A stretch of 64,000 nt of DNA from Sphingopyxis sp. (GCA_017745175.1 JAGHZY010000008.1:39968-103967), one strand, 5' to 3'; counted from the stretch's first letter, positions 35,273 to 44,165 are shown. Notes: a model not told the origin generated them from the sequence alone. Made by a program: numbers and translations.

Positions 35273-35851
35273 GTGCCGCGGCGCCTCGATCCCGATGAAA
35301 GCGCGCTGTGGAAGAAGGTCGCAGCGACGGTAACGCCGCTGCCCAAAGCCAGGGGCCCGCTCGCGCCCGCCGCGCCGCCGACCGTCAAGCCGCCCAAACC
35401 GACGCCGCGCAGCATCGCTGCCCCCGCTGCGGCGCAGCGCCCTGCGCCGGCGAAGCTGCCCCCGCCGCGCCGCGCCCACCAGGCCGCGACGCTCGACGGT
35501 CATTGGGACCGCCGTTTGCGCAAGGGGCTTGTCCGCCCCGACATGAGCATCGATCTTCACGGTCACACGCTCGCCTCGGCACAGGCGCTGCTCGACGAGG
35601 CGATCGGCCGCGCGCTGCTGCGCGGCGCGCGCGTGCTGCTCGTCGTCGCGGGGCGGCTGCGTCCGGGCGCCGACCGGCTGCCGATGATGCACGGCGACCC
35701 GCGCCCGCGCGGCGCGATCCGCGCTTCGCTTCCCGACTGGCTCGCCTTTTCGCCCCACGCCGACGCGATCGTCGCGCTCCGCCCCGCGCATGTCAGCCAT
35801 GGCGGTGCGGGAGCGGTCTATGTGATCCTTCGCCGCAGTCGCGACGACTAG
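35273..35851 (+). CDS. Smr/MutS2 C-terminal domain protein
   Basis: 192 residues, GTG start immediately after mltA. There is an Ala/Pro/Lys-rich N-terminal half and a C-terminal Smr domain with the conserved DLHGHTLASAQALLDEAI and the HVSHGGAGAVYVILRR end. Smr domains are nucleic-acid endonucleases or binding modules; stand-alone bacterial copies are poorly characterised, some involved in ribosome rescue. The usual GKG segment is replaced by VVAGRLRP. Its 3' end overlaps that of dapE by 4 bp, convergent. Confidence 0.9.
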   Translation: MPRRLDPDESALWKKVAATVTPLPKARGPLAPAAPPTVKPPKPTPRSIAAPAAAQRPAPAKLPPPRRAHQAATLDGHWDRRLRKGLVRPDMSIDLHGHTLASAQALLDEAIGRALLRGARVLLVVAGRLRPGADRLPMMHGDPRPRGAIRASLPDWLAFSPHADAIVALRPAHVSHGGAGAVYVILRRSRDD

Positions 35852-36981
35852 AGGAAAGCGCGCATCAGGATACCGCGATAGATGGCGGTCAGCGTGCGCA
35901 GATCCTCGACCGCGACCGCCTCGTCGAGCTTGTGCATCGTCGCGTTGGTCAGCCCGAACTCGACCACCGGACAGAGCGCATGGAGGAAGCGCGCGTCTGA
36001 GGTGCCGCCCGTCGTCGACATCTCGGGCATCACGTCGGTCTCGGCATGGATCGCCTCGGCCACGAGCCCCGACAGCTCGCCGGGCGGGGTCAGGAAGGCC
36101 TCGCCCGAAATCTTGCCCAGCACCTTGGCGCCCGGTTCGACGTCGTGCGCGATCCGCTCGATCATCGCGACCAGATCGGCGCCCTTATGCTGGTCGTTGA
36201 AGCGGATCGACAGCCGCGCGCGGGCGGAGGCAGGGATGACGTTGGTCGCGCCGTTGCCGACCTCGATGTCGGTGAATTCGATGTTCGACGGCTGGAACCA
36301 GTCGTTGCCCGCGTCGAGCGCGACGGCATCGATCGCCGCCATGATCCGCACCAGCTTGGGGATCGGGTTGTCGGCGAGGTGCGGGTAGGCGACATGCCCC
36401 TGCGTTCCCGGCACGTCGATCCAGATATTGACCGACCCGCGCCGGCCGATCTTCACCATGTCGCCGAGCCGGTTCACCGACGTCGGCTCGCCGACGACGA
36501 TCATGTCGGGCTTCACCCCGCGCGCATCCATATGCTCCATCAGCGCGCGCGTGCCGAAGATCGCGGGGCCTTCCTCGTCGCCGGTGATGATCAGGCTGAT
36601 CGTGCCCGCGTCGGCGGGCGTCGCCGCCGCCGCCGCGACGAACGCCGCGATCGAACCCTTCATGTCGACCGCGCCGCGCCCGTAGAGCAGGTCGCCGCGA
36701 ATCTCGGGGGCAAAGGCATCGCCGGTCCAGCCGACGCCGGGCGGCACGACGTCGAGATGGCCCGCAAAGCCGAAATGCTTCGGACCCTTGCCGCCCCGCA
36801 CCGCGAGCAGATTCTCGACCGGCCCGTCGGGCTCGATCCCGTCGATGAAGCGCTCGACGGTGAAGCCGAACGGGGTCAGCGCCGCCTCCAGCGTGTCGAA
36901 CACGGCGCCCATGGCGGGGGTGACGCTCGGCGCGGCGATCAGCGCCCGGGCCAGCTCTACGGGATCGACATGATGGGTCAT
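35848..36981 (-). CDS. dapE: Succinyl-diaminopimelate desuccinylase
   Basis: Hydrolyses N-succinyl-LL-diaminopimelate in lysine and peptidoglycan precursor synthesis. 377 residues, M20 metallopeptidase. Zinc ligands and catalytic residues are in FGFAGHLDVVPPG, GRGAVDMKGSIAAF and ITGDEEGPAIFGT, with the late His in ATMHKLDEAV. The dimerisation (lid) domain includes GRRGSVNIWIDVPGTQGHVA. It is convergent with smr. Confidence over other M20 members comes from the complete DapE-type STTGGTSDARFL. Confidence 0.95.
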   Translation of the reverse strand: MTHHVDPVELARALIAAPSVTPAMGAVFDTLEAALTPFGFTVERFIDGIEPDGPVENLLAVRGGKGPKHFGFAGHLDVVPPGVGWTGDAFAPEIRGDLLYGRGAVDMKGSIAAFVAAAAATPADAGTISLIITGDEEGPAIFGTRALMEHMDARGVKPDMIVVGEPTSVNRLGDMVKIGRRGSVNIWIDVPGTQGHVAYPHLADNPIPKLVRIMAAIDAVALDAGNDWFQPSNIEFTDIEVGNGATNVIPASARARLSIRFNDQHKGADLVAMIERIAHDVEPGAKVLGKISGEAFLTPPGELSGLVAEAIHAETDVMPEMSTTGGTSDARFLHALCPVVEFGLTNATMHKLDEAVAVEDLRTLTAIYRGILMRAFL

Positions 36982-37078
36982 GTCCGCCCTTTACGCCTTC
37001 GCACCGCGCGAAGTCGAGGCTTTGCATCGCGCCGTCTTTGTGCGAAACAAAGGAAGAACAAGCTCCACGAGGACCGCC

Positions 37079-37546
37079 ATGCCCAAGCTCGATCTCGACA
37101 CCATCCCGCAAACCAACGCCAGCGGCTATCCCGCGCCCCATGATGCGCCCGTAGAGGGCCGCTGGTACCGCCGCCTCGCGCCGCCGACGGGGCTCAGCGA
37201 TTTCGCCGCGAGCCATGTCGTGCTCAAACCCGGCGCTTGGTCGTCGCAGCGCCACTGGCACGACGGCGAGGACGAGATGCTCGTGATGATTTCGGGCGAG
37301 GCGGTGCTGGTCGAGGACGACGGCCGACATGCCATGCGGCCGGGCGATATCGCGGTGTGGCCGAAGGGCAGCACGAACGGCCACCATCTGATCAACGAAT
37401 CGGACGCCGACTGCGTCTTCGTCGCCTTGGGCGGCGGCAAGAAATACGACACCGGCGGCGGCTATTCGGACATCGACATGCTCTTCACGCCCGACGGCTA
37501 TTTCCACAAGGACGGCACGCCCTATCCGGCGACGCGGATTCCTTAA
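37079..37546 (+). CDS. Cupin-domain protein
   Basis: 155 residues from ATG 37079 (MPKLDLDTIPQTNASGY), with GAGGA upstream; the track start is 33 codons early. Single cupin barrel: metal-binding motif 1 in SQRHWHDGEDEMLVMISGEA and motif 2 in MRPGDIAVWPKGSTNGHHLIN. Resembles uncharacterised cupins and transcription-factor cupin modules without the HTH. The metal ligands appear intact (HxH, E, H). Function unknown. Convergent with the GST gene, 4-bp overlap. Confidence 0.9.
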   Translation: MPKLDLDTIPQTNASGYPAPHDAPVEGRWYRRLAPPTGLSDFAASHVVLKPGAWSSQRHWHDGEDEMLVMISGEAVLVEDDGRHAMRPGDIAVWPKGSTNGHHLINESDADCVFVALGGGKKYDTGGGYSDIDMLFTPDGYFHKDGTPYPATRIP

Positions 37547-38214
37547 CCCTCGACCGGCCCCTCGAATTTCTCGATCACCCAGTCCTCGGCCTGCGCGCCG
37601 CCGATCCATTCCTGCATGCACGGGTGGCTGATCACCGCCTGCGCATAGGCGGCGGCGAAGCGCGGCAGCGGGATCGAGTAAGTAACGAAGCGCGTCACGA
37701 CGGGCGCGAACATGATGTCGGCCGCCGACCATTCGCCGAACAGATAATCGCCTTCGCCGCCGAAACGCGCGCGCGCCTCGGCCCAGATCTGGAAGATGCG
37801 CACGACGTCGGCCTGCACCTCGGGCAGCAGCCCGGCGGGCGGATAGATGCGCCGGATGTTCATGCTGTGGTTGCGGCGGAGCGCCGCGAAGCTCGAATGC
37901 ATTTCGGCCGCCATCGACCGCGCCATCGCGCGCGCCGCCATATCCTCGGGCCAGAAATGCTTCGTGCCGCCGGTCTTTTCGTTGAGATAGTCGATGATCG
38001 CGAGGCTGTCCCACACGACAATATCGTCGCCATCCCACAGGATCGGTACCTTGCCGCCCGACGGGGCGAATTCGTCGCCCTCGCGGCGGTTCGACCAGTC
38101 CTCGTCGTAGAGCGGAACGGTGACCTCCTCGAACGGCAGGCCGCTATGCTTGACTGCGAGCCAGCCGCGCAGGCTCCAGCTCGAATACGCCTTGTTGCCG
38201 AGAAACAGTTTCAT
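37543..38214 (-). CDS. Glutathione S-transferase family protein
   Basis: 223 residues. N-terminal thioredoxin-like GST domain (KLFLGNKAYSSWSLRGWLA, the GKVPILWDGDDIVVWDSLAI cis-Pro and Glu/Asp-Ser glutathione site), then an all-helical C-terminal domain (YLFGEWSAADIMFAPV). The SSWSLRG segment carries the catalytic Ser typical of beta/zeta-like GSTs. Substrate unknown. It is separate from the GST-rich module at 43-50 kb. Confidence 0.92.
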   Translation of the reverse strand: MKLFLGNKAYSSWSLRGWLAVKHSGLPFEEVTVPLYDEDWSNRREGDEFAPSGGKVPILWDGDDIVVWDSLAIIDYLNEKTGGTKHFWPEDMAARAMARSMAAEMHSSFAALRRNHSMNIRRIYPPAGLLPEVQADVVRIFQIWAEARARFGGEGDYLFGEWSAADIMFAPVVTRFVTYSIPLPRFAAAYAQAVISHPCMQEWIGGAQAEDWVIEKFEGPVEG

Positions 38215-38256
38215 GGGGTCTCCTTGGCCCCACCCTCAAGGGGAGGGAGGAAAAGG

Positions 38257-38916
38257 TCAACTCTCGACCGCCTCCAGCACCGCGGTGCGCAGCTCGGCGA
38301 TGCCCATGCCCTTTTCGCTGCTCGTCGCGATCACCTCGGGGTGCGCGGCAGGGTGCTTGCGTGCCTCGGCCTCGGTCGCCGTGTGGACCTCGGCGAGCGC
38401 GCTCGCCTTCACCTTGTCGGCCTTGGTGAGGACGAGGCGATAGCTCACCGCGGCGACGTCGAGCATCTCGAGCACCTCGCGGTCGACATCCTTGATCCCG
38501 TGGCGGCTGTCGATAAGCACCAGCGTACGCTTCAGGACCTGCCGCCCGCGGAGGTAATCGTTCACGAGGAAGCGCCATTTCCTGACGACATCCTTCGGCG
38601 CCTTGGCGAAACCATAGCCCGGCATGTCGACGAGGCGGAACACCAGCGGCGATCCGACGTCGAAATAGTTGAGTTCCTGCGTCCGTCCCGGCGTCACCGA
38701 GGTGCGCGCGAGCCCGCCCCGGTTCGTCAGCGCGTTGAGCAGCGATGATTTGCCGACATTCGAGCGCCCCGCGAACGCGATCTCGGGAACGCTCGGCGCG
38801 GGCAGATGCTGCAGCGCGGGGGCCGACTTCAGGAATGCGATCGGGCCCGAAAACAGCTTGCGCGCTCGCTCGGCCCGCTCGGGGTCGGCCCCCGGATCGA
38901 GTTCGGTTTCGCTCAC
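38257..38916 (-). CDS. engB: Ribosome-biogenesis GTPase YsxC/EngB
   Basis: 219 residues from GTG 38916 (VSETELDPG), which overlaps the yidC stop by 3 bases (GTGA). The track extends it by 308 false residues. G1 [16 protein letters not shown]2 [15 protein letters not shown]3 [13 protein letters not shown]4 [10 protein letters not shown]. Needed for 50S assembly. It is the last gene of the rpmH-rnpA-yidD-yidC-engB run. Confidence 0.96.
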   Translation of the reverse strand: MSETELDPGADPERAERARKLFSGPIAFLKSAPALQHLPAPSVPEIAFAGRSNVGKSSLLNALTNRGGLARTSVTPGRTQELNYFDVGSPLVFRLVDMPGYGFAKAPKDVVRKWRFLVNDYLRGRQVLKRTLVLIDSRHGIKDVDREVLEMLDVAAVSYRLVLTKADKVKASALAEVHTATEAEARKHPAAHPEVIATSSEKGMGIAELRTAVLEAVES

Positions 38917-40655
38917 TTCGCCGGAGCCGCCTTCAGCGCCGGAAACTTGCGATACATCCACTGCTGCTGCGCGATCGACAGGATATTGTTGGTGATCCAG
39001 TAGAGCAGCAGGCCCGCCGCGAACGGCGCCATGATGAACATGAACAGCCACGGCATGATCTTGAACACCTGCTGCTGCACGGGGTCGGTCGCCTGCGGGT
39101 TCAGGCGGAACTGCAGGAACATCGTGATGCCGAGGATCACCGCGAGGATGCCGATCGACAGGATCGACGGCGGGGTGAAGGGCAGCAGGCCGAACAGGTT
39201 GAGGATGTGCAACGGATCGGGCGCCGACAGATCCCTGATCCACAGGATGAACGGCTGGTGCCGCATTTCGATCGTCAGCATCAGCACCTTGTAGAGCGCG
39301 TAGAAGATCGGGATCTGGATCACGATCGGCAGACAGCCGGCGAGCGGATTGATCTTCTCGTCCTTGTAGAGCTTCATCAGCTCCTGCTGCTGCTTCTGCT
39401 TGTCGTCCTTGTAGCGTTCCTGCAGCGCCTTCATCTTCGGCTGGACAAGGCGCATCTGCGCCATCGAACCGAACTGGCGCTGCGCGATCGGGAACATCAG
39501 CGCGCGGATGATCAGGGTCAGCACCATGATCGCGACGCCGAAATTGTGGAGCTGGCCGAAAAGCCAGTCGAGCAATTTGAAGATCGGAACCTCGAAAAAT
39601 TCGAACCAGCCCCAGTCGATCGCGTTCGACAGGCGCGTGATGCCCTGATCGTCCTGATAGTGCGACAGCGTGCTGACTTCCTTGGCGCCGGCAAAGACGC
39701 GGCTGGTCGTCGTGACCTGCTTGCCCGGCGCGACCTCGACGAGATCGCGGGCAAAGGCGGCGCGATAGGCGCCGCCGGGAAGCGCGTTGAACGCCGCCGA
39801 GACTTTCTCGCCCTTCGCGGGAATGACCGCGGCGAGCCAATATTTGTCGGTGAAGCCGAGCCAGCCGGCTGCGGTATAGGAAACGGTGCCGTTCGCCGCC
39901 TCTTCGACCTCGTCATAATTGGTGAAGTTCGACTTGCCGTCGAGATAGCCGGTCGGGCCGACGTGGATCGTCCAGCTGTCCTGCTCGTGCGGGTCGGTGG
40001 GCTTTCCGGTACGGTCGATATAGGTGCCGCTGCGCACCGCGACCGGCGTGGTGCCCGTATTGGCGATCGTCTGCTTCGCGGTGATCAGATAATCATCGTC
40101 GATGCTATATTCGATGCGGAAGGTCTGGCCGGTCGTGTTCGCCCAGCTCAGCGTCACGGGGGTCGACGGGGTCAGCTTCGTGCCGCTGGCGGTCCAGACC
40201 GTGGTGGCACCCGGAACGACGATGCCCTGCGCCGACCAGCCGATGCTCGCGAAATAGGCGGCCTTGGTGCCGGCGGGCGCGAACAGGCGCACCGCGGGCG
40301 AATCCTTCTTGATCGTCTGGCGATATTTGCTGAGCGTGATGTCGTCGACGCGCGCGCCGACAAGGTTGATCGACCCCTTGATCGCGGGGGTGTCGATCGG
40401 GATGCGGTTGCCGTCGGCGAGCACCGCTTCGATCGTTCGGATTGCCTGCGGCGCGGTGGCCGGCACGCCGGGTGCGGGCAGCGCGGCGGGCTGGCCGGGC
40501 GTTGCAGCGGGCGCGGCGCCGTTCGGCCCCGCGACCGTCTTCGTCACATCGGGCTTGTCGGGCGTGGGAAAGAATTTTTCAGAAACGAAGTTCCAGCCGA
40601 TCAGGATCGCCACCGACAGCAGGATGGCCGTGATCATGTTACGCTTGTCGTCCAC
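38913..40655 (-). CDS. yidC: Membrane protein insertase YidC
   Basis: 580 residues. Inserts and folds inner-membrane proteins with or without SecYEG. N-terminal signal anchor [20 protein letters not shown], a large periplasmic beta domain (about 70-340), and a C-terminal conserved core with the five-helix bundle: [40 protein letters not shown] as the cytoplasmic hairpin, and [19 protein letters not shown]. It is translationally coupled to engB. Confidence 0.97.
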   Translation of the reverse strand: MDDKRNMITAILLSVAILIGWNFVSEKFFPTPDKPDVTKTVAGPNGAAPAATPGQPAALPAPGVPATAPQAIRTIEAVLADGNRIPIDTPAIKGSINLVGARVDDITLSKYRQTIKKDSPAVRLFAPAGTKAAYFASIGWSAQGIVVPGATTVWTASGTKLTPSTPVTLSWANTTGQTFRIEYSIDDDYLITAKQTIANTGTTPVAVRSGTYIDRTGKPTDPHEQDSWTIHVGPTGYLDGKSNFTNYDEVEEAANGTVSYTAAGWLGFTDKYWLAAVIPAKGEKVSAAFNALPGGAYRAAFARDLVEVAPGKQVTTTSRVFAGAKEVSTLSHYQDDQGITRLSNAIDWGWFEFFEVPIFKLLDWLFGQLHNFGVAIMVLTLIIRALMFPIAQRQFGSMAQMRLVQPKMKALQERYKDDKQKQQQELMKLYKDEKINPLAGCLPIVIQIPIFYALYKVLMLTIEMRHQPFILWIRDLSAPDPLHILNLFGLLPFTPPSILSIGILAVILGITMFLQFRLNPQATDPVQQQVFKIMPWLFMFIMAPFAAGLLLYWITNNILSIAQQQWMYRKFPALKAAPAK

Positions 40656-40699
40656 GCTCGTTGGTCTCTCTTCGTATCAAATGTCGGGAAGTGCCGCGC

Positions 40700-40912
40700 C
40701 TAAGGCACGGGGTCGTAGCCGTGACCGCCCCAAGGATGGCAGCGCAATAGCCGCTTTGTCGCCAGCCAGCCACCCTTGATCGCACCATGGCGCCGCAGCG
40801 CGACGATCGCATATTCGCTGCACGACGGCGCATAACGGCAGGTGGGCGGCAGGATGCGCGAGGGGCCGAGTTGCCAGCCGCGTGCGATCAGGATGAACAG
40901 TTTCGCGATCAT
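40700..40912 (-). CDS. yidD: Membrane protein insertion efficiency factor YidD
   Basis: 70 residues. Small amphipathic protein associated with YidC/Sec insertion. Diagnostic sequence: [42 protein letters not shown]. It lies between rnpA and yidC as in most bacteria, but the interval to rnpA contains a 76-bp palindromic repeat. Confidence 0.96.
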   Translation of the reverse strand: MIAKLFILIARGWQLGPSRILPPTCRYAPSCSEYAIVALRRHGAIKGGWLATKRLLRCHPWGGHGYDPVP

Positions 40913-40967
40913 CGGAAATACCCGGAAAACTGCGCAACTTCACACTGAAATGGTATTTTCCCCTCGT

Positions 40968-41043
40968 CGTCACCCCGGACTTGATCCGGGGTCCCGCTCA
41001 GCGACGTCGAAAAGCGGGACCCCGGATCAAGTCCGGGGTGACG
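40968..41043. repeat. 76-bp perfect inverted repeat (31-bp stem) in the rnpA-yidD gap
   Basis: CGTCACCCCGGACTTGATCC and the following GGGGTCCCGCT form the left arm; the right arm is its exact reverse complement, with a 14-nt loop CAGCGACGTCGAAA. Each arm itself holds a CCCCGGACTTGATCCGGGG palindrome, so it is a REP pair related to the 128-bp repeats. On the operon transcript it makes a very stable hairpin. Confidence 0.9.
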
Positions 41044-41063
41044 GGAAGGGGGAAGGGCGACTC

Positions 41064-41411
41064 TCATGACGGCTTCGCTGCCAGCTTCTTCGCGGCGCGC
41101 TTCAGCGCCGAATCGAGATGCTCGCCCAATTCGGCAAAGACGATGTCGTTGGCGCCGGGGCGGCCGATCAGAACATGGTCGGCGCCGGCGATTCCCGATT
41201 CGGGCAGCGCGGCGCGCGCAAGTTCGCGAAAGCGGCGTTTCATCCGGTTGCGCGTGACGGCGTTGCCGACCTTCTTGCTGACCGTATAGCCGATGCCCAG
41301 CGAATCGTCGCCGTCGCCGCGCTGGCGGACGAGCAGGACAAAGCCGGGCATGGGAAAGCGAAGGCCGCGGTTGGCGGCCAGAAATTCGCTGCGTTTTGAA
41401 AGCGTTCGCAC
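41064..41411 (-). CDS. rnpA: Ribonuclease P protein component
   Basis: Protein cofactor of the RNase P ribozyme in tRNA 5' processing. I place the start at GTG 41411 (VRTLSKRSEFLAANRG), giving 115 residues; the 258-residue track ORF reads back through rpmH antisense frames. Conserved core: GIGYTVSKKVGNAVTRNRMKRR and FRELAR. The start is 29 bp after the rpmH stop. No strong SD is seen, so other non-ATG starts between 41411 and 41440 are possible. Confidence 0.93.
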   Translation of the reverse strand: MRTLSKRSEFLAANRGLRFPMPGFVLLVRQRGDGDDSLGIGYTVSKKVGNAVTRNRMKRRFRELARAALPESGIAGADHVLIGRPGANDIVFAELGEHLDSALKRAAKKLAAKPS

Positions 41412-41440
41412 CAGCAGGACTGGCGCAGAAGCGTCAGCGA

Positions 41441-41575
41441 TCAGGCCGACAGCTTCTTGCGGCCCTGGGCGCGGCGGTTGGCGAGAACCTTGCGGCCGCC
41501 GACAGTCGCCTTGCGGGCGCGGAAACCGTGGCGACGCTTGCGAACGAGGCGGCTCGGTTGATAGGTACGCTTCAT
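41441..41575 (-). CDS. rpmH: 50S ribosomal protein L34
   Basis: 44 residues, too short for the ORF track. Read directly on the minus strand: [20 protein letters not shown] then [19 protein letters not shown] and KKLSA. It is unmistakable L34, with ATG at 41575 and TGA at 41441. It is the first gene of the rpmH-rnpA-(REP)-yidD-yidC-engB operon and lies just downstream of a terminator that isolates it from the PGPGW gene. Confidence 0.97.
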   Translation of the reverse strand: MKRTYQPSRLVRKRRHGFRARKATVGGRKVLANRRAQGRKKLSA

Positions 41576-41611
41576 CGCGGTATCCCCAAATTCTCTTTAA
41601 AGGCTCTAACA

Positions 41612-41639
41612 GAAAAGGGCCGCCAAACGTGGGCGGCCA
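41612..41639 (-). terminator. Intrinsic terminator between the PGPGW gene and rpmH
   Basis: On the minus strand GGCCGCC-CACGTTT-GGCGGCC is followed by CTTTTCTGTT. The 7-bp G/C stem with a T-rich tail lies 45 bp after the PGPGW stop and ~40 bp before the rpmH ATG. Confidence 0.8.
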
Positions 41640-41683
41640 CCGATGGGGGCGCGGATAAGCGGGATTCGGGCGAAAGTCAATCG

Positions 41684-42013
41684 TCATCGCGGCGGTTTTT
41701 CGGGCGTTTCGCCGTCGGCTGCCTCCAGCGCGTCGCGCTCGCGCCGCCGCGCCGCGCTGGTGCGCCGCATCAAACGGTCGGTCCAGCCGGCGTAGCGCGG
41801 GTGGCGCCGCTTGAAGCGGACATAGACGCGCTTTGCCCATTCGCTGTTCTGCAAAGCCAGCATCAGTCCCGCGGGAAACAGGATGATAAAGCCGGGGCCG
41901 GGCAGCGGGCCGAGCAGCGGCGCCGCGATCATCAGCAGGATGCCAAGGGCGAACAGCCCCGTTCGCACCTGCGCGTTCGACCGCAATCGCTGATAGAGGC
42001 TCCGCTTCACCAT
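41684..42013 (-). CDS. PGPGW-type small membrane protein
   Basis: 109 residues. Two hydrophobic segments flank a GPLPGPGFIILFPAG motif typical of the PGPGW putative transmembrane family; the C-terminal ~45 residues are Arg-rich and hydrophilic (RRHPRYAGWTDRLMRRTSAA). Function unknown. Upstream of it lies repeat copy B; downstream a terminator separates it from rpmH. Confidence 0.82.
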   Translation of the reverse strand: MVKRSLYQRLRSNAQVRTGLFALGILLMIAAPLLGPLPGPGFIILFPAGLMLALQNSEWAKRVYVRFKRRHPRYAGWTDRLMRRTSAARRRERDALEAADGETPEKPPR

Positions 42014-42087
42014 GGAAGCGATGTGGGGAGCGGGCAGCGTGTTACAAGGCTAAAGCAGCTCGGTGCGCGCGGGTCGATGATCGCGAG

Positions 42088-42215
42088 CGACGGTTTCGGG
42101 GTGGATTCCGGACATTCGTCATCCCGGACTTGATCCGGGATCCATCGCAGCGCTGAAGTCATGGACCCCGGATCAAGTCCGGGGTGACGATATTGGTTAG
42201 GTCCGCAATCGGTCG
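42088..42215. repeat. 128-bp REPIN-like repeat, copy B
   Basis: Starts CGACGGTTTCGGGGTGGATT and ends GGTCCGCAATCGGTCG; it is the reverse complement of copy A at 26326-26453 with one visible mismatch. It fills most of the 235-bp gap between the PGPGW gene and the ClpP-like gene. Confidence 0.9.
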
Positions 42216-42248
42216 ACAGCGGCCTTCCCGAAAATAAGGACGACGATA

Positions 42249-43025
42249 TCAGTCGAGCGCCACGAAACGCGCCATGTCGTTGCGCGTCAGATAACGGACG
42301 TCGTCGAAAGGGGTGCTGTTGGTCAGCGCGTAAAAGGCGCGCGCCTTCGCGGCATCCATGCCCATTTCGCGATAATAGCCCAGATATTCGGCATGCACCG
42401 GATCGTTTGGCGGATAGTCGTTCGCCTCGCGGCCATATTCGTCGGCCCAGCTATGCACCCCGAATTCGGCGTCGGGCGCGGCGCGGCGGGTGACGCCGGC
42501 GAGCCACAGCTCGACCGCGCCCGAGCGGATCGATCCGCCCGCTGGGACGACCGTCTCCATGCCCTGCCGCCGGATCGCGCGCGCGAGGATCAGGTTCGCT
42601 TCCTCATCGAGGCTGCCGGGGCAGTCGACCATCTCGAGCCGCCTGAGCCCCGGCCAGGCCGCGAGCATCGCCGCGAACTGGCGCGGCGTGGCCGAGGTGA
42701 CGTCGCCCGCCATGCGCACGGTCGCGGCGTCGATCACCGAAAAGGGACCATAGGCCGCCTTCGCATGGCCAAGCGTCGCGAGCGTCGCGGCGGGCGCATA
42801 GCGCCGCGTTGCCGCGAAATCCGCATCCTCGGCGAGCGCCTCGTCATCGAGCAGGGCTGCGCCCTCGTCGATATATCCGGCGTCGTTGCCCGCGTCGGCA
42901 TAGGTCCAGGTCACCGTCGTCGTGGTGATCGTCACGACCTGCTGCGCCTGCGCCGGCGCGAACGCGAGCACCGCCGCCAGCGCGGCGACGATCAGCGTGC
43001 GGAGGAGGGCCGACAGCGAAACCAT
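42249..43025 (-). CDS. Exported ClpP/crotonase-fold-like protein (COG3904-type), unknown function
   Basis: 258 residues with a signal peptide (LIVAALAAVLAFAPAQAQQ). The central part resembles the periplasmic ClpP-like family: LRRLEMVDCPGSLDEEANLILARAIRRQG corresponds to the GGxxxEGLxLARxIR stretch, GGSIRSGAVELWLAGV to the nucleophile helix (Ser in IRSG), and AEFGVHSW to the His motif. These similarities are by eye. If active it would be a secreted serine peptidase or hydrolase. Alone between a repeat and the VOC/GST run; 86 bp separate it from the VOC gene upstream. Confidence 0.65.
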   Translation of the reverse strand: MVSLSALLRTLIVAALAAVLAFAPAQAQQVVTITTTTVTWTYADAGNDAGYIDEGAALLDDEALAEDADFAATRRYAPAATLATLGHAKAAYGPFSVIDAATVRMAGDVTSATPRQFAAMLAAWPGLRRLEMVDCPGSLDEEANLILARAIRRQGMETVVPAGGSIRSGAVELWLAGVTRRAAPDAEFGVHSWADEYGREANDYPPNDPVHAEYLGYYREMGMDAAKARAFYALTNSTPFDDVRYLTRNDMARFVALD

Positions 43026-43111
43026 GAACCCGCTTTCGCGCGGGCGCGATGATCAACCGGCAAACAGGCAGCGTCAGCGCGCTGTTAACCGCGTTCCGGG
43101 ACAGTCTCGGG

Positions 43112-43501
43112 CTAAAGCTCGCTTTCCTTGCCATAGGGGGTCGTGATGGCTTCGAGCAGATGGCCGTCGGGATCGGCGAAATAGACGCCGCGCCCGCCGA
43201 AATGGCGGTTGATCTCGCCCGGTCGGGTTCGCGCCGGGTCGGCCCAATGGTCGAGCCCGCGCGCCGCGATCCGGTCCATCACCCCGTCGAACTCGGCTTC
43301 GCTGACCAGAAAGGCGTAATGCTGCGGCGCGACCGCGCCTTCCTTCTGCATATAGTCGACCGATACATGGTTCGCGAGCCGCACGACCATGAAATGCAGG
43401 AAGGGTCGGGGCCGATCGAGCGCGAATATCTCCGCCAGAAAGGCCGAGGAAACATGCTTGTCGCGGCACCAGATGATCGTGTGGTTGAGCTCGACCGCCA
43501 T
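43112..43501 (-). CDS. VOC-superfamily (glyoxalase/dioxygenase fold) protein
   Basis: 129 residues from ATG 43501 (MAVELNHTIIWCRDKHVSS). Paired beta-alpha-beta modules: LNHTIIWCRDKHVSSAFLAE and GVYFADPDGHLLEAITTPYG, the second with the metal-binding Glu position. Probably acts on or binds a small molecule; VOC proteins of this type cannot be assigned by sequence. It is the last gene of the same-strand run that begins at 53 kb, 10 bp after a GST gene. Confidence 0.88.
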   Translation of the reverse strand: MAVELNHTIIWCRDKHVSSAFLAEIFALDRPRPFLHFMVVRLANHVSVDYMQKEGAVAPQHYAFLVSEAEFDGVMDRIAARGLDHWADPARTRPGEINRHFGGRGVYFADPDGHLLEAITTPYGKESEL

Positions 43502-43511
43502 GGCCTTTTCC

Positions 43512-44165
43512 TCAGTCGCGGTCGGGTGCGCCGAGCGGAAAATAGGGGCGGTACGGCCGCGCATCCTCGACGCAGCGCGACACCGACGGATGCGCGAGCA
43601 GCCGCGCGCGATAGGCGCGCAGATTCTCGTACGTCTCCGGGATCCGGTAAACCCAGTCGGCATAGAAAAGCGACGGCGCCGCGGCGCAATCGGCGAGGCT
43701 GAAGCCATCGGGCGTCGCCCAGCCGCCGCCCGCCAGCTCGCTGTCGAGCCAGCCATAGACCGTCTCGAGCGCCGCCTTCGACTGCTCGACGATCAGCGGC
43801 ACATGATTTTCGGGCCCGCGGATCGCGTCGGCGACGACCGCCTGCATCCGGCCCATCACATGATTGTCGAATATGCGGTCGAAGAAGCGGACCTTCAGCG
43901 CCGCGTCGAAATCCTGCGGAATCAGGCGCGGTTCGGGCACGAGGCGGTCGAGATATTCGATGATGATCGACGATTCGAAATATGGCACGCCGTCATGGAC
44001 GAGCAGCGGGAACTGCCCGACCGGCCAGTGCGCTCTCAGCTCGGGCATATGGTCGGGGAAGGCCGGATCGACCGAGCGATAATCGAATTCGATCCCCTTC
44101 TCGTAAAGCGCGATCAGCACCTTCCATGTGTAGGAGGAGAAGGGGTGGCCGTAATAGATCAGCAT
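43512..44165 (-). CDS. Glutathione S-transferase family protein
   Basis: 217 residues from ATG 44165 (MLIYYGHPFSSYTWKVLIAL), whose first base is the last base of the preceding gene's stop. N-domain YYGHPFSSYTWKV with Ser/Tyr candidates, VGQFPLLVHDGVPYFESSII as the glutathione-binding loop, and a helical C-domain (DGFSLADCAAAPSLFYADW). Possibly conjugates or reduces electrophiles generated in the pathway of its VOC neighbours. Confidence 0.91.
   Translation of the reverse strand: MLIYYGHPFSSYTWKVLIALYEKGIEFDYRSVDPAFPDHMPELRAHWPVGQFPLLVHDGVPYFESSIIIEYLDRLVPEPRLIPQDFDAALKVRFFDRIFDNHVMGRMQAVVADAIRGPENHVPLIVEQSKAALETVYGWLDSELAGGGWATPDGFSLADCAAAPSLFYADWVYRIPETYENLRAYRARLLAHPSVSRCVEDARPYRPYFPLGAPDRD

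Noticed and set aside
26326-42215. The 26-42 kb segment as a transposon bounded by inverted 128-bp ends
   Set aside because: The enclosed genes are core housekeeping (rpsT, dnaA, trpS, murJ, secB, yidC); no transposase or target duplication is seen. Dispersed REPINs explain the ends better.
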